Below, one piece after another: positions 1-13,200 of a stretch of DNA of 64,000 bases. The notes under the pieces are model-generated. The model ran no database searches. It was not told the DNA's origin and saw nothing but the letters and a program-made list of their open reading frames with translations. The translations under genes and the position numbers were made by a program. The DNA is from Penelope pileata (taxonomy: Eukaryota; Chordata; Aves; Galliformes; Cracidae): assembly GCA_013396635.1 (NCBI GenBank), contig WBMW01005902.1, positions 558,001 to 622,000 of the forward strand. Direction: 5' to 3'. Within the stretch, counting starts at the first letter, position 1. Every line of letters begins with the position of its first letter.

Positions 1-1699
1 CCAGAGTCCTGCTGCAGGCCGAGGTTAGCATGACCTCCACTGTCAGCAGGACTTGAAAATCAAGGTGAACTTTTCATATTTTAGACGTTATTGTTTTATT
101 CTGTAACCTTTCTTTGGAGAATTCTCCCATGTTCTTCCCAGTGTGTCTATTTTTATTTTTGCCATACACAGATGTCCTTGAGGTATGCTTAACAGCATAA
201 ACTGTGAAAGCTGTTTGCCAACGCAGGGTTTTCTTGTAACTCAATACAGCACACGGAACCCCAGGGCCGGGTGTGTGTGGGGGCACGCACGGTGACGCAC
301 GGGGCAGGCCTGAAGGTAGGACAATGCCTCACGAGGCTAAAATTAGCTCCCGAAAATAACAGAAGTGTTAGAACTCACTTTGCCTGTACCAAATTGGCTT
401 CCCAGAAAACTCAGCCAAATAAAGTCGTAGAGAAAAAAATATGCAAGCTGGTGGGATGTCAATTAAACGAGACGTGATTGCTGCAAGGGGATTTATACAA
501 ACAGCTTTCATTACCCTGAACTGCACGCTGGCTTGTCAATCTTCTGAGCTGCAAATATGTCTGTGCGTTACAGATGTGACAGAAAGCCTCCCCTCTCATG
601 GCTGCTGCTGTCTTCTGCTGGGGATGCCTAACACTCACCTGTTTTCACAACAAGAACTGTCTGGCCAGCTTTTCGGCACAGATCAAAGGTTTCTGCTGAA
701 TGATCCGTGCACCGAAGAAAGATCCTGAAGTCGAATATCCATCTGCTTTAATGCAACTATTTTGGGTTTTATGCACATTAAGAACTATCTAATAAAAATC
801 ATATCATCCAAAGCGGTGTAAAAACTTAATTAAGCCCTCTGGTTATGTACAGAAAATGACTTTGAGGAAACCATAATATTACATTCTAGAATTGATTAAC
901 CATTTTGGTAATCATTTTTTAATATGCTTTAAGTACTTTTTAGGGAAGTGACCAATTCTAAGGATGCCCAGTGCAAGCTGGTAGCCAGAATACACAAGAA
1001 TGCAAATGATTCTAGAGCTCTGCACCAGCTCATTTTTCATGACGTGGAGCATCTCCTGCAAAGTGCTGACAGTCCTCTGGTGCCAGGAAACTTCACCCAT
1101 GGCAGAGCATTTGTCTGACCATTATAAAGCCAAGGAGAAGTTGAAAAAGCAAATAACATTTATCAACTCCATTTTGTGGTTTACCTCCATAGCTATACAG
1201 AAAAGTACATCAATTCTCTGGAGAAGAAGAAAATGAAACGCAATAAAGGAAATATAATCGACATGATTAAGCCTAGGGAAGCAAATGAGTTCAAGCTCAA
1301 ATGCTGGCATTGCTGGGGAAGTCAGCCCAGCCCTAAAAGCTATGTATCAAGGAACAGTCTGAAACTTCTAGGACTGACCTCTGTAAAGGGAGGGGCATTA
1401 AAAGAGCATGCAAATGCTTCCGAAATACATGACAAAACTATCAATTAATGCACTTATATGCTAGAAGTGATCCTCGCAATCTCTTTATCTGATTTCCTAC
1501 TTTAATGTAGACTGTAGGATTTTCACTAAAGAACACCTGTTTGAACTAGTGCTGACTTCAATATGTCTTTGGGTGGTTAATTGATTGCAGTTATTGACTG
1601 GTGCTCAATTAAAAATCAGTACTTTCACTTCGAACTAATGCCTTATTTTAAGGTGAACTTGTAAAATTTCACTTTCCAGCTATGATATCTTAATGCATC

Positions 1700-1964
1700 T
1701 TGGTGAACAGGAGGTAATGGCCTTAAGCTGTAACAGAGGAGGTTCAGGCTGGGTATTAGGAAAAGTTTCTTCTCAGAAAGAGCAGTCAAACATTGGAACA
1801 GGCTGCCCAAGGAGGTGGTGGAGTCACCATCCCTGGAGGTTTTCAAGAAACATGTAGATGTGGCACTTAGGGACATTGTTTAGTGGGCATGGTGGGCATG
1901 TGGTGACAGTTGGACTACGTCTTAGAGGTCATCTCCAACCTTAATGATCTTATGATTCTATGAA
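1700..1964 (+). repeat. CR1 LINE 3' end
   Basis: Contains the CR1 landmarks 'aacaggctgcccaaggaggt', 'ccctggaggttttcaagaa' and the tail 'tgattctatgaa'. It is the same subfamily type as the inverted copy at 21783. Confidence 0.9.
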
Positions 1965-4078
1965 CTAACAGAACAATTTAGCTGTTCTGTCAATTCTTTG
2001 TTCCCCGTGTTCCCTAAAACATCCCTTAACCTCCTCTGAACAAACAGAGCATTTTACGCTCAGGCAGGTTTCCCCACTCTTCTCCCACCCTCGTGCCTCT
2101 TTCTTGAATTATGGATCATAAAACTGAGCACGCTGGTTTTGAAACTGTCACAGGAGTGTGATGCCCTGAACCTCCTACCTTTTCCTCAGTGCTCCTGTTC
2201 ATATATTCATGGATTGTAGTCAGCTTTTTGGCAAAGGAGCTGTTCTGGAGTTTGCGTTCAGTCAATAATCAGTCACCACTCCCTAGGACATTTTCAGTGT
2301 CACTGCTTCTTTGACAAAGTCATCTTATCTAAAAGTGCAGACTCTATTCTCTATAATATCCTATGTGGAAGAGCAAAGGGTTTTATAGAAATGGAAATAC
2401 ATTATTTGCTTGTAACCATTTTATGTAGTGATCCCTGTTATTCTGTGCCAATGACCTAGTGGATGAGAACCCTTATTTAAGAACTATTTATTTCTTTCTA
2501 TCATCTGCAGTCATTTTTATATCTTTTTCCACTGATAACAACGTCACTTACAGTTCATTTTAAGACCCAACAGAAAGCCCCCTACTCAAAAAGCCAATGT
2601 TAGATCCACTGGGATGTTTATTTTGTTATCTTTTCAATTTCTTACTCAAAGCATCTTGAGTCCCTTGCAGATCATGATGGAAAACTTCATGATCTCTGTA
2701 GATATTGTCTGGTCATCTGTATACCCGCTCCTGGAAAGCCAGTTTGACAAAATCTGCTATCCACACACCTCAAAGCTGCTCACATGACAACAGGAATTTT
2801 GCCACTATTACTGACCAAAACCACAGATGACAGAGACCAGATGGACACGATTCGATATAATGTAGTAAATTTCAGAACTAAATACTGACTTAAAACAAGG
2901 AATAAGAGTTTCTTAATAAATATTTTGAATACTAAGAAAAAAAAACCCACAGCAATTTGACCTGAGGTTTTTAACATTATGATCTCAGATCTTTACACTC
3001 CAAGAACACACACGTATACCTGTATTGCAGATGACTTACTCAAGTAAATCCAAGGGCAAGAGAACAAACTGTAATAAATCAACACTAATCCAGCTTGAAT
3101 ACTGAAATGCTGATCTCATGTTAATACAATATCCTGTTGTATATGACACATAACACAATTTAAAAATATTTTTCTAAATTGTCTCCCCAGCTCTTTGGCA
3201 AGCAGCAAGTAGAAGACCATGAATGAGCCGTGTCTTCTCACTGTAAAAGGGTCCCAAGGATTTTCCTCATATGCACAGGCAGTCATGGGGTCCATTCCTA
3301 CTCAGCTCAGCCAAAGGAAGCATTTCTAAATTAGCAAACAATGCTTCACAAAGAGCAGTAAAAGCATAGTTCAACAAAACAGAGTTTCTCGACTTTTAAA
3401 TCCAAGAGCCATGAATCTTCTCTGCAGCAAAAACCAACCCCAGCCACGCAAAGGTGGACCATCCAGTGACAGCTCTCACCTGTGGGACTGCTTCACTGCA
3501 GGTTGCTTTCAGGAAGGAGAGCCAGGGGGGTGTATTTTGCAAACATTTCTCAGCAAGCTTGCTGACAACTGACTGCACCAACAGCTCCTGGGCTGTAAGA
3601 TCACCATTTTGGGATAAGGTGGGGGACTTGAAATTCTTCGCCTTGGTAGGATTTGTCACGTCCACGTTGTTGCTGTTCTTTGGTCAGGAACAAATGCAGT
3701 TCTGATGAATCCTCCTCAGCGACAGTTTTATGCAAGTCATGTTCAGACGCTACCTCAGCTAGTGACATTGATTTATTTTCTGATAAGAAGCTAATTATAA
3801 AGGTTTAAATTTACAGTCACTCAGTAGAAGGGCAGCAATATGTCCTCCAAACAAAGTAGTGTATGCTGTATTAATAAACACAGTAGTGACAATAATTCTG
3901 TCCCAGGGTATAGACACCTTGTCTTCCTATTCAGGGGAAAATCCTCTCATTAGGAATCATAATCTTGGCCCAGAAATTATTGGCCACCTCCCTGCTAAGC
4001 AAATGAAAATTTGCTTTAGTCCAAAGATAAAAGTAGGAGACACTTTTTGTCTCCTTTTAGGTTTTGGGGAGGAAATGT

Positions 4079-4105
4079 AAAAAAATAAAAATAAAATAAA
4101 ATAAA
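4079..4105. repeat. (AAAAT)n simple repeat
   Basis: An imperfect run of AAAAT/AAAAAT units in the FKBP1B intronic region. Confidence 0.8.
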
Positions 4106-4269
4106 TTACTCTGAGTTCAATGACATAAACAAATAAAAGCACCACTAGCTAGTCCCCACCACAGCAGCATTAGATATACAAACCATGCTAAAATGATAAA
4201 GTTGTCCTAGCACCCAGAATGTTATCACAATAAAGAGACTGAGAACATCCTATTGGAAGATCCCTCAGA

Positions 4270-4852
4270 CGCACAGTGCTGGCTTTCATGGCTAGCTGGT
4301 TGGAAAGGGATTGTCCCACACAGCTCTGTGCTGGCGCGACCTCACCTCAAATATTGTATTGGGCACCACAACATCACAAGGATACAAAACTATCAGAGAG
4401 CATCCAGAGGAAAGCTGCAAAGATGGGAAAAGGTCTAGAGGGACAGGTGTATGAGGAGCAGCTGAGGTCATTTGGTTTGCTCGGCCCAGAGCAGAGGAGG
4501 CTGAGGGGAGGCCTCATGGCGGCCTACAGCCCCTCACAGGGAGCAGAGGGGCAGCGCTGAGCTCTGCTCTCTGGGGACAGCGCCAGGGTCTGAGGGAACG
4601 GCATGGAGCTGTGTCAGGGGAGGATTGGGTTGAGTATTAGGTTGGGAAAAGGTTCTTCACCAGAGGTGGTGGGCATGGAACAGGCTGCCCAGGGCAGTGG
4701 GCACGGCCCCACGTTGCTGGAGTTCAAGGAGCATTTGGACACCGCTCTCAGACATAGGGTTTGGATTTCGGGTGGTGCTGTGTGGAGCCAGGAGCTGGAA
4801 TCAAGGATCCTTGTGGGTCCCTTTCAAACTGGGGATGTTCTATGTTACAGCT
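4270..4852 (+). repeat. CR1 LINE 3' part
   Basis: A longer CR1 fragment with 'gggcaccacaacatcacaag', 'cagagcagaggaggctgagg', 'ggcatggagctgtgtcaggg' and 'ttcttcaccagaggtggtgg'. It lacks the octamer tail, which has decayed. The open frames in it are remnants, not a gene. Confidence 0.9.
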
Positions 4853-6002
4853 CAGAAATGTGACACAAACACAAACATCCTCTCTTCATTCCCACAGGAA
4901 AGTCTCTCTTCTGTGTAACCACGCCAGCGCCGTGGCTTCCTCGCCACCACAAAGCTCAGGCTGGACATGCAGCACTCTGCATTTCAAGCACTGCTATTTC
5001 TCTCCTTCGACAACACTCATCTTTTCAGCCCTCACCTCCTCTCACTGCACTTCACAACCCCTCCTTCCCCACGTTTTTCACTTGTGCCAGATCCTTAGCC
5101 CAGCTAACGGTTCAGCCCCGAAGCGTCTGCGTGAGCAGAAAAGAGCAGTGCAAAGGCACAAGAAATGGCTGTGGGCAGCTTTGTTTTAGTCTAATGCTAA
5201 CTGCCTTTATCCCAGCACCACTAGAACCCATCAGGAACACACTGTGCTGCAGAGCAAGCAGCATTTCAAATGCAGGGTGCACTCACGGGTTTCTTGTTTT
5301 CTAAGGTAGAAGCGTGACATGCCCTCATCGATATCCCTGACTCCAGTGACAACAGAAGAATAGGCTGTCCCCTTCTCTGACTTGACATTTACCCTGATGC
5401 TATCTAAAATTAGGCCTCAGATCCTTTTAGAAGGGCTAAATTAAAAAAGGCACACGGTACTGCATGCTGTCAAAGTCTCTCCTACTTTGTTCCTCTGTGA
5501 ATTCAGGCAGGTCAGTTCTGCCCCAAAGTCAAAACAGCCCCATGTGACCAGGGGTGCTGAGTTCAGGAATGTGGAGGGTAGGAAGCCTGCTGTTTGGAGC
5601 TGCTAGCCTGGTGATTCCTCTTCTAAGCTTTGCTCTTACTCAATGACCTAATTTGTTATTGCCCCAAGCATTGCAAAGTTTACATAGCTTTTAATTTACT
5701 AACAGAAAATACATGTGAAACTGATTGCCCTGAATCCAACCTCTTCTTCCTGTGTGAAGTTCCTGTTTATCCAAAACGAGAAGACAAACAAATGCTGTAA
5801 TAACACACACCTCTTTCATGTCCTTACTTTTTGTGCTGAAGTTAAAATAAAAGATTAAAAGTGGGCATTTCTCTTTGGTTTTTGTTTCTTCTTCCTAAAA
5901 CATACACTTTTTTCCCCCTTTTCATATAACCATTTACAATACTTAATGGCTTTCCACCAACGCTAGAAGACACTGCAAACATTAACAGCATTTTGCAGTC
6001 AC

Positions 6003-6076
6003 TTCTGTGGGGTGTCTGGGTGTTGTTTCAACCATTTCCAACCCAAATCTGTCTATGATTCTATGATTTTATGAAC
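6003..6076 (+). repeat. CR1 LINE 3' terminus, short
   Basis: Only the last bases of a CR1 remain: 'ccatttccaacccaaatctg' and the tail 'tatgattctatgattttatg'. A second CR1 terminus follows within a few bases. Confidence 0.7.
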
Positions 6077-6087
6077 AAGGAAACACA

Positions 6088-6180
6088 GCTAGGTGATTGG
6101 AACCTGCTTTGGCAGGGGGTTGGACTTGATGAACTCTAGAGGTCCCTTCCAACCCCTACAATTCTGTGATTCTGTGATTT
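6088..6180 (+). repeat. CR1 LINE 3' terminus, second
   Basis: Reads 'gggggttggacttgatgaac', 'aggtcccttccaacccctac' and the tail 'attctgtgattctgtgattt'. It is a distinct subfamily from the terminus just before it. Confidence 0.85.
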
Positions 6181-6587
6181 ACCCAAGGGGAAAGAATGGC
6201 AAGGTCAGGGACAGAAGCCAGCATCTGCACATTCCCAGAACACTGCTTGAGACACCCTCTTGTTTCCCAGTCTCTTTTTCCTCCCACTTTACCTCATTTC
6301 TGGCTACTTACAGACAAATAAGCTACAGAACTGAGACGCAGATAAGCACTTCTTGGAAATGCACAGCTGTTAAGGTTTGAAGAGTGAGGTTTGGCCTGCT
6401 TTAAGGAACTCAGTCTGGAATTCGGGTTCAGATTAACACTTTGGATGGGTTAAAACACTTCACAGCACACGCTTCTCCTTCTGAGGACACAATTAGAAAA
6501 CAGGCAGCAGTCCCACTGCTTAATGTACGGCTTGAACATGCTTAGAAGCTGCATGATGATTAATAATGAAAACTGTAATAGAACTTG

Positions 6588-7041
6588 CATGTAACTGAAC
6601 ACAGCACAAAGGGCCATGAGGATGATCAGAGGGCTGGAGCATCTCTTTATGAAGACAAGCTGAGAGAATTGGGGTTGTTCAGCCTGGAGAATGCTCCGGG
6701 GAGACCTCACTGCAGCCTGGTACCTAAAGTGAACTACAGGAAAGCTGGGGAGGGACTCTGTCAGAGAGTGCAGTGGTAGAACAAGGGGGAACAGCTTTAA
6801 ACTAAAGGAGAGTAGATTTAGATTAGATATTGGGAAGAAATTTACTCAGAGTGATGAGACACTGAACAGGCTGCCCAGAGAGGATGCCTCATCCCTGGCA
6901 GTGCTCAAGGATGGGGTGGATGAGGCGCTGGGCGATCTGGTCTGGCGGGAGGTGGCCCTGCTCATGGCAGGAGGGTGGAACTGGATGGGCTTTAAGGTCC
7001 CTTCCAACTCAAACCATTCTGTGATTCTACAGTTCTATGAA
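6588..7041 (+). repeat. CR1 LINE 3' part
   Basis: About 450 bases with 'ggatgatcagagggctggag', 'aacaggctgcccagagagga', 'tttaaggtcccttccaactc' and the tail 'attctgtgattctacagttc'. The central part has a small deletion relative to a typical copy. Confidence 0.9.
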
Positions 7042-7255
7042 TATTAAGTTAAAAAATCCAAAGATATGTAAAATAACTCAATGAAACATGAAGGGAAACT
7101 TATATCTAACCACACAGTAAGCTAGAATTTTTTTCTAAGAGTCCATTATATCCTCATATATATTATAGGTGTTGAAGAAAAACAAGAGTGAACGTGTGTG
7201 TAGTAAGGGCCCAGACCAAGAGGAGGGTGCAGGCCAAGGGGATGCTGGGGATATC

Positions 7256-7292
7256 CATTCATTCATTCATTCACTCACACACTCATTCACTC
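7256..7292. repeat. (ATTC)n simple repeat
   Basis: A run of ATTC units grading into ACTC/ACAC variants; a microsatellite. Confidence 0.9.
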
Positions 7293-10200
7293 GTTGTGCT
7301 TCCAGACACCGTCCAGTTTCTCTCAGCTAGCAGGCTCCTCGACATCAAACCCAGAGAACACTTCACATCTGTCTGGCTTTTATCAGCTGACACCCTCTTG
7401 GTCTGTATTGTACATCAGTTTCTCAAGGGAAAAACAAGAGCTAAGATAACTACTGCCCTAGTACCCCCACTTTTTCCAACACAGTCACTTGCCCACAAAA
7501 CGTGCAGAGGTGTCCGAAATCTAAAATAAATGTGGGAAGCACTGAAGACCGGTAGCTATTCTTATCTCACTGCCCTCCATTAACACAACGGGTTCACCAT
7601 GTGCATTACTCCCTAATACAACTGTCATCATTTAGATGTTTGTACTCTACGCATGGGCTGGTCCTACAATGACAGATGGAATAATAGGAAGATTACAGAT
7701 CTCACCACTCCATTACTGCATGAAGGAATTTTGCAGTCAATGTTTCTTCCCACACTCCTGAAGGAAAAAATCCCAACTCAACATTTCATTGTATATTTTC
7801 TGCACTGCAAACCATTTCTCAGTTCTCTGTCACCTCTGGTACCCATGTTTCCAGCTACAAGCTCTCTTGGGTCCAGCCTGCTTTGCTTGATATTGTTTTC
7901 CCAAACACTTCGTGAACTTTTGCATCTGAGGAAGAGTTTAGAACATGATATGATAGCACGTCACATGAAAGCACTTCAGAAGTGACTCTGCAATTTCAGC
8001 AAATCATTATATGGCAAGCTGTAGTTACTTTATTGAAAAAAAATCATTATCATCAAGTCCCCCACTATTCTTTACAGCAAGGAAGGACTGAGCTCTTAAT
8101 CTGTTTACAATGCTTACATAACCAAAGAAATCAGGATTGGTTAGAGAAAGACAGAAAACCTAACAAAAAACCAAAGTACTTTGTGATTTTCTAACCACCT
8201 CAACGTATGTAGGTTGTTCTCAAAAGTCAAATACTTCTTAGGCTTGGAGAAAAAGAAACAGTTCTTCCTGAGTTGATACAGCTTAGTGGAAAACGTATTA
8301 GATAAGGACTTGAAATACATTTCTGCCCCCAGTTTTATCAAAGGCTTGCTGTGTTCTCTGGATAAATCACTTCCTTTCTGAATTTTCCTGTCTTTTACAG
8401 AGGAGTAAACAATGCTTTTCCCTTTCCAAATGATTTATGAATGAAGGGTGTAGAATTTTGATCAGATTCAACTTTTGTTGAATTTGTCCACAGGGGATTA
8501 ATAATGGCAATTCTTTATTATGGTATCAAGCACGAATTTGCATTTGACTCACAAGTATTCCAAATTCCTGCATTCCCAGCCTGGAATCTGAACAGATGTT
8601 GAAAAGGAGGTGAGCTACATAAATGGCTTCACACAGAATAAGTCTTAACAGCTAAGGTAACTATAATTTTTTAATGAGGCATTTCCATTTTGATCCACTG
8701 CCCTTTCAACATCTCGTCCCGCAGTTATAGCCCCCAAAGTCCCCAGAGCTCAGACACAAGGTCACGGCTGCTGTGTTGCAGCCAGGAAGATGTAGGATAC
8801 TACAAAATGGGCTCAACCCCAGTTAGATGATAGCTCTCAGCTGTGCTGTGCAGAAGCACTGCTGACTGACTTAAGGAACAGAGTTGTGAACCTACCCCTG
8901 CTATTTATTCGATTGAAGGCAAGGTGCAAATGACAGCAGAAGAAAATAGAAAGCAGAGTATAAAAAGAAAGCAACTGATGGGGCTGTCTGGGCACCCCAG
9001 AAATCCCCCTGGCAGGGTGGGACAGATGCAGCCATCACTGTTCCAGAGATGTTGCCAGGGGGCACCGTGGGGCACAGGGGGGCTGGGAGAGCTACTCACA
9101 TGGCAGTGTGACAGAGGAGCATCTCCTGTCCTCATCAGTGGAGAGACACTGCCAGAGAGGGACCTCAAGCCCAAGCCAAGGTCAGGCTGTCAAGCCCTGC
9201 AGAGAAGCCTGCTCCTCTCCGTCAACGGCAGGTATCCTGTAAGAAAACTTCTCTCCTGTGGTTAAAGACATTCTTTGTGATCACCATTCTGCCTTCTTTC
9301 AGAAAAAGGGAGAACAGTTTCATAATGAAAAAAGATTACATGTAATTCTGCTTTTACTGTGCAAATGAAGTGTGTGTGGATAGTGGTTGGTTACTCTACC
9401 TGCAAACAGCATGGCCTGATGCTCCTAACATGGTGCGCAAGTGCAGTAAGGTGACTGACCATCATGTAGTACAAGTTTCAAGAAAGAAAGACAGGAAGGG
9501 GTGACAGTAGGGTCAGACAGAAGAACCCCCTAATAAGAAAAAATAATTTTACTTCACAATGAAAATGGGCAGAACCCATTGAGATATCTTCAGTTGTGAT
9601 CCAAACTAATGAGCTGTAACATTCAGATTCACATCTTTAAATTCTGCCACATACTCCTGTTAATACACAACACTTCAGCCCAGACCAATATAGACTTGGC
9701 AGTTAGCCTATGAATTTCAGTCTCAGATCCTCAACCTTCAAAATAAAGCTTGTGGAAAAAGCTTTTCAACCAAAATTACAGCTTTCACAACAACAAAAAA
9801 TCTGCTTCAATTCTTTAGGCTGAAAATTATGCATCCCAGTCTGGAAATTGCAGTACTTCATGGCGATGCCTCAGGAACTCATCCACTGCGTGACTCATCT
9901 TCTACTTTCTTTCATGTGTCCCAGATATTGCTAAATTTCACCTCCCAGAGTACCATACCCTCCCCTTCTACTGGAAGACCTGCTTACAGCATAAAGAGAG
10001 ATTTATTCATGGAGAAAAATGAAAATCTAAATTACTGTAACTACAATCTCTGTAGTACTACAGCCTCATTTTCAAATGACCAACTTTTGTTGTCATTGTT
10101 TTTTTTATGTTTTTTTTTTCTTTTTTCTAATGTAAGGTTGAAAAATTCAACAGAAAGCTGTTACTTTTAATGTAGCAGCAGCAACTTCAGTGGGTTTGGA

Positions 10201-13200
10201 AGCAGCAGAAATAGCACCATCACTTTGGTCATTTAAAAGCAGATTGAACCAACATGTTAGGGAGTGCACTGCATACAGCAGTCATAGGACTGGAATCAAG
10301 TGCTAGATCTTCTCTCCACAGCAGGAAGACACTCTTTCCAATCCAAAACTCTTCTGTTAGAAGAGCTCTTTAAGTAGGAGAGATCCATCTTGGTAAATCA
10401 ATGTAGTCACATCATTAAATGCGCAAAGGGAAGCAATTTAGAGCAGCAAGAGACCAAGGAGTACCAAAAACTACTTGGGATTAATAGAAAAGTTCTGGAA
10501 GAGAAAACCAGACTGGGAATACCATGCATAGAGACAGAGGGAGAGTTACAGATCAGAGCTGTAACACAGAGCTTTAGGAGCCCTGGGATGCTGAACGACT
10601 GTGCTGACTGCCTGGACCTGCTGCTGCCCCAGTGGCAAGGGCCCACCATGGCCACACCGTCTGCAATCCCTCGTGCTGAGCAACGTGCCAGGGAGTACAC
10701 ACTTCTGCAGCCAGCAGCCTCATGAAAAGAAATAAGTAAGATTTACAGTGCCCTGGAGTCACCGAAGCTAACTAACATATCTCAATTGCGAGATGTCACT
10801 TCCAACGCCGAGCCCACTCGGAAGGGCCCTGGCGGTGGTTCAGCGATGCTCAGCAGAACTCGTGCCGATGCCAAACCACTGCTTCCCATGGCAGCGAGGG
10901 GCTCCTCTGAGGCCTCCAGATCCCCCGCACTGAGGTGGACACCCTGCCAGCTCCTGGGCAGCGGTCCTCCCTCGAGCTCCAGCCCACGGGGCTCAGCAGA
11001 TCACAGGTGACCATGACCACGCAGCACATGCTGACACACCTGAGATGCAGGTGCCACCCGCAGTGTGCGGGCCGTACGTCCCCTGCAGAGGGATGACACT
11101 GCAGGTTGGATAATGAAAATATATCACCCCTCCCAAGAGCCCTGGGGGCTGAGCTGCCTGGCTTAGGAGCCTGATTGAGCTCTTTATCTAATTGAGACAG
11201 AGAGAGGCACTTCCAGAGGCTAACTGTTTAGGTAGCATAAGGTAACTAAGCTCTCCATTTAGACTCCTTAATTAGGTAAATACCCTGATGTCAGGTCTGT
11301 TTTGTCAATAGAGGGAGACAAGCCTATCCCTGTTGCCAGCTGATAGAGTTTCTCATTTAGTTACGTTGTAACCATTTGTACATGTAGAGAAACAAAGTAT
11401 TTACTCCGCTATCCAACAACTGCATGAGCAATTCTCGGACTTTTTTTTTTGCATGATTTATTAGAAAACAATCAGCCTTGAGAGCATCTGGAATTCTAAT
11501 TATCAAGAACTGATGCAAATTTTTCAGGTTCTGGTTGTTAGATATATATATGAGCTGTCTGTAGGCAGCATGGCACATGGGGACGATTGAAAATAAGCCT
11601 GGAGAGGACACAGCATCAATATTGTTTGAAAATAGCAATTTCTACCCTTAAATTTTCTAAAAGGCAGAACCATTTGGATCAGTTCTGAGCTTCTGGGGCT
11701 ACTGGGTTTTTTTTTTAAAATGTAACAATCTGATTTGCAAACTTTTTTTTTTTAAAAAAAACTTGAAATCAATGACTTTCAGGCTTTGTGAGGTAAAATT
11801 AGGAGGTTTAATTATTTGCTAGCAGTTTCATTTCTATGCACAATAGGAAAAGAGCATGATGCTACAGTGCCTCTGTGAAGGGAAATCCTACAGAGCTTGG
11901 TATGTGCTCCAAAACAGAAGCCAGCAGTCCCAGAAGTGTTCAGCATGTCTCACACTGACAAAGTAAGCACCTGGGTATGGTCTCTCGAAGAAGCCGCTTT
12001 AGGATCTTTACTCTGCAGGAAACTCATCCCATCTTCTTCCTCAATGAAGATGGGATGTGTTTACAGGCCGTCCCAAAGCCTTCCCTCTCTCTGCACAAAG
12101 TGCATTAGCAGCTGCTCTCAGTGCCGTGGGGAGCACATTTAGGGGAGAGACATCCAGTGCTTCACCAAACCACGGCTGCGCTGCTGAGGCTGCCTGTAGG
12201 AATGAGTGGGATCATTTCAAGCTCCTTCCCCATTTCCTTCCCCACATTAGATAGCATCTAACAGCTCAAGGAATGTCACTGGACCCAGTGGGCACGGTGC
12301 ATGGTAACACAGCGCTCAGTGCAGAGGAACTGGGAGGCTTTGAGGCAACGTGATCCTTTTCCATTGGGCAACAATCCGACCTGCTCAGTTTATAGCCACT
12401 AATTTAACTGCTGAAGCTGCTATATTTCTTCTCACAAATGGCTGAACCCTTTTTATTCATCGAATCACTTGTTCACATCAATAGTTTCTTCTTATAGACA
12501 GCCTCACAGCACTGGCAACCATTAATTTCAGGACAGTTTTGGGAGGCAGGGCCCCTTTCCTGTCACACGTCAAAACTGAAGGCGCAAGCAGCATGCCTGG
12601 AAGCAGGCACTACGCTGCCAGCAAAATGCCTCACGCAAATTTGTTCTCCTTGAACTCTTGCTTCAGGACTCATCACTATCAGCCTGAACATGCCACTAAA
12701 TATATTTCCAAAGGTAACCAATCTGCAAGAAATAAGCAAAGATGGAAACGTTACTCCTTTTATCAAGGGTTTTAAGACTTGCACATCGTGTCTGTGGGAC
12801 ATCAAAAGATGTTCTTCACTGAAGAGTCAAACCTACTTTTTGCAGTTACGATTCACTGAAGAAGAAGCATGTTTTTAAGTGCTTAGCTGCCATGAGGATC
12901 TTTACAGAAGTGAAAGGCTTTCATCTTTTAAGCCAGGGCAATTGGGAGAGATTACTTCAAGTAAAAAAACCACAGGAATCGGCAGGCCCCAGAAGATGGG
13001 CAGATATCTCACTCTCCTGGAATAACAGATCTTGTGAATACGCTCGATAAAACAATTAAGTTATTTCTAGGTAAGCAAGATTTAGCTGGCTCTAATTCAA
13101 GGCTCAATTATAATGTCTGTTAAAATACAATTCTTATTAATGACAGCTCTAATTGCATTGTTCACCATTCTCCTCCCAAACCGCCAAGACCGCTTCCTGG

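Noticed and set aside
4253..5189. Cluster of plus-strand open frames
   Set aside because: The first 600 bases are a CR1 3' part; the rest has no family resemblance.
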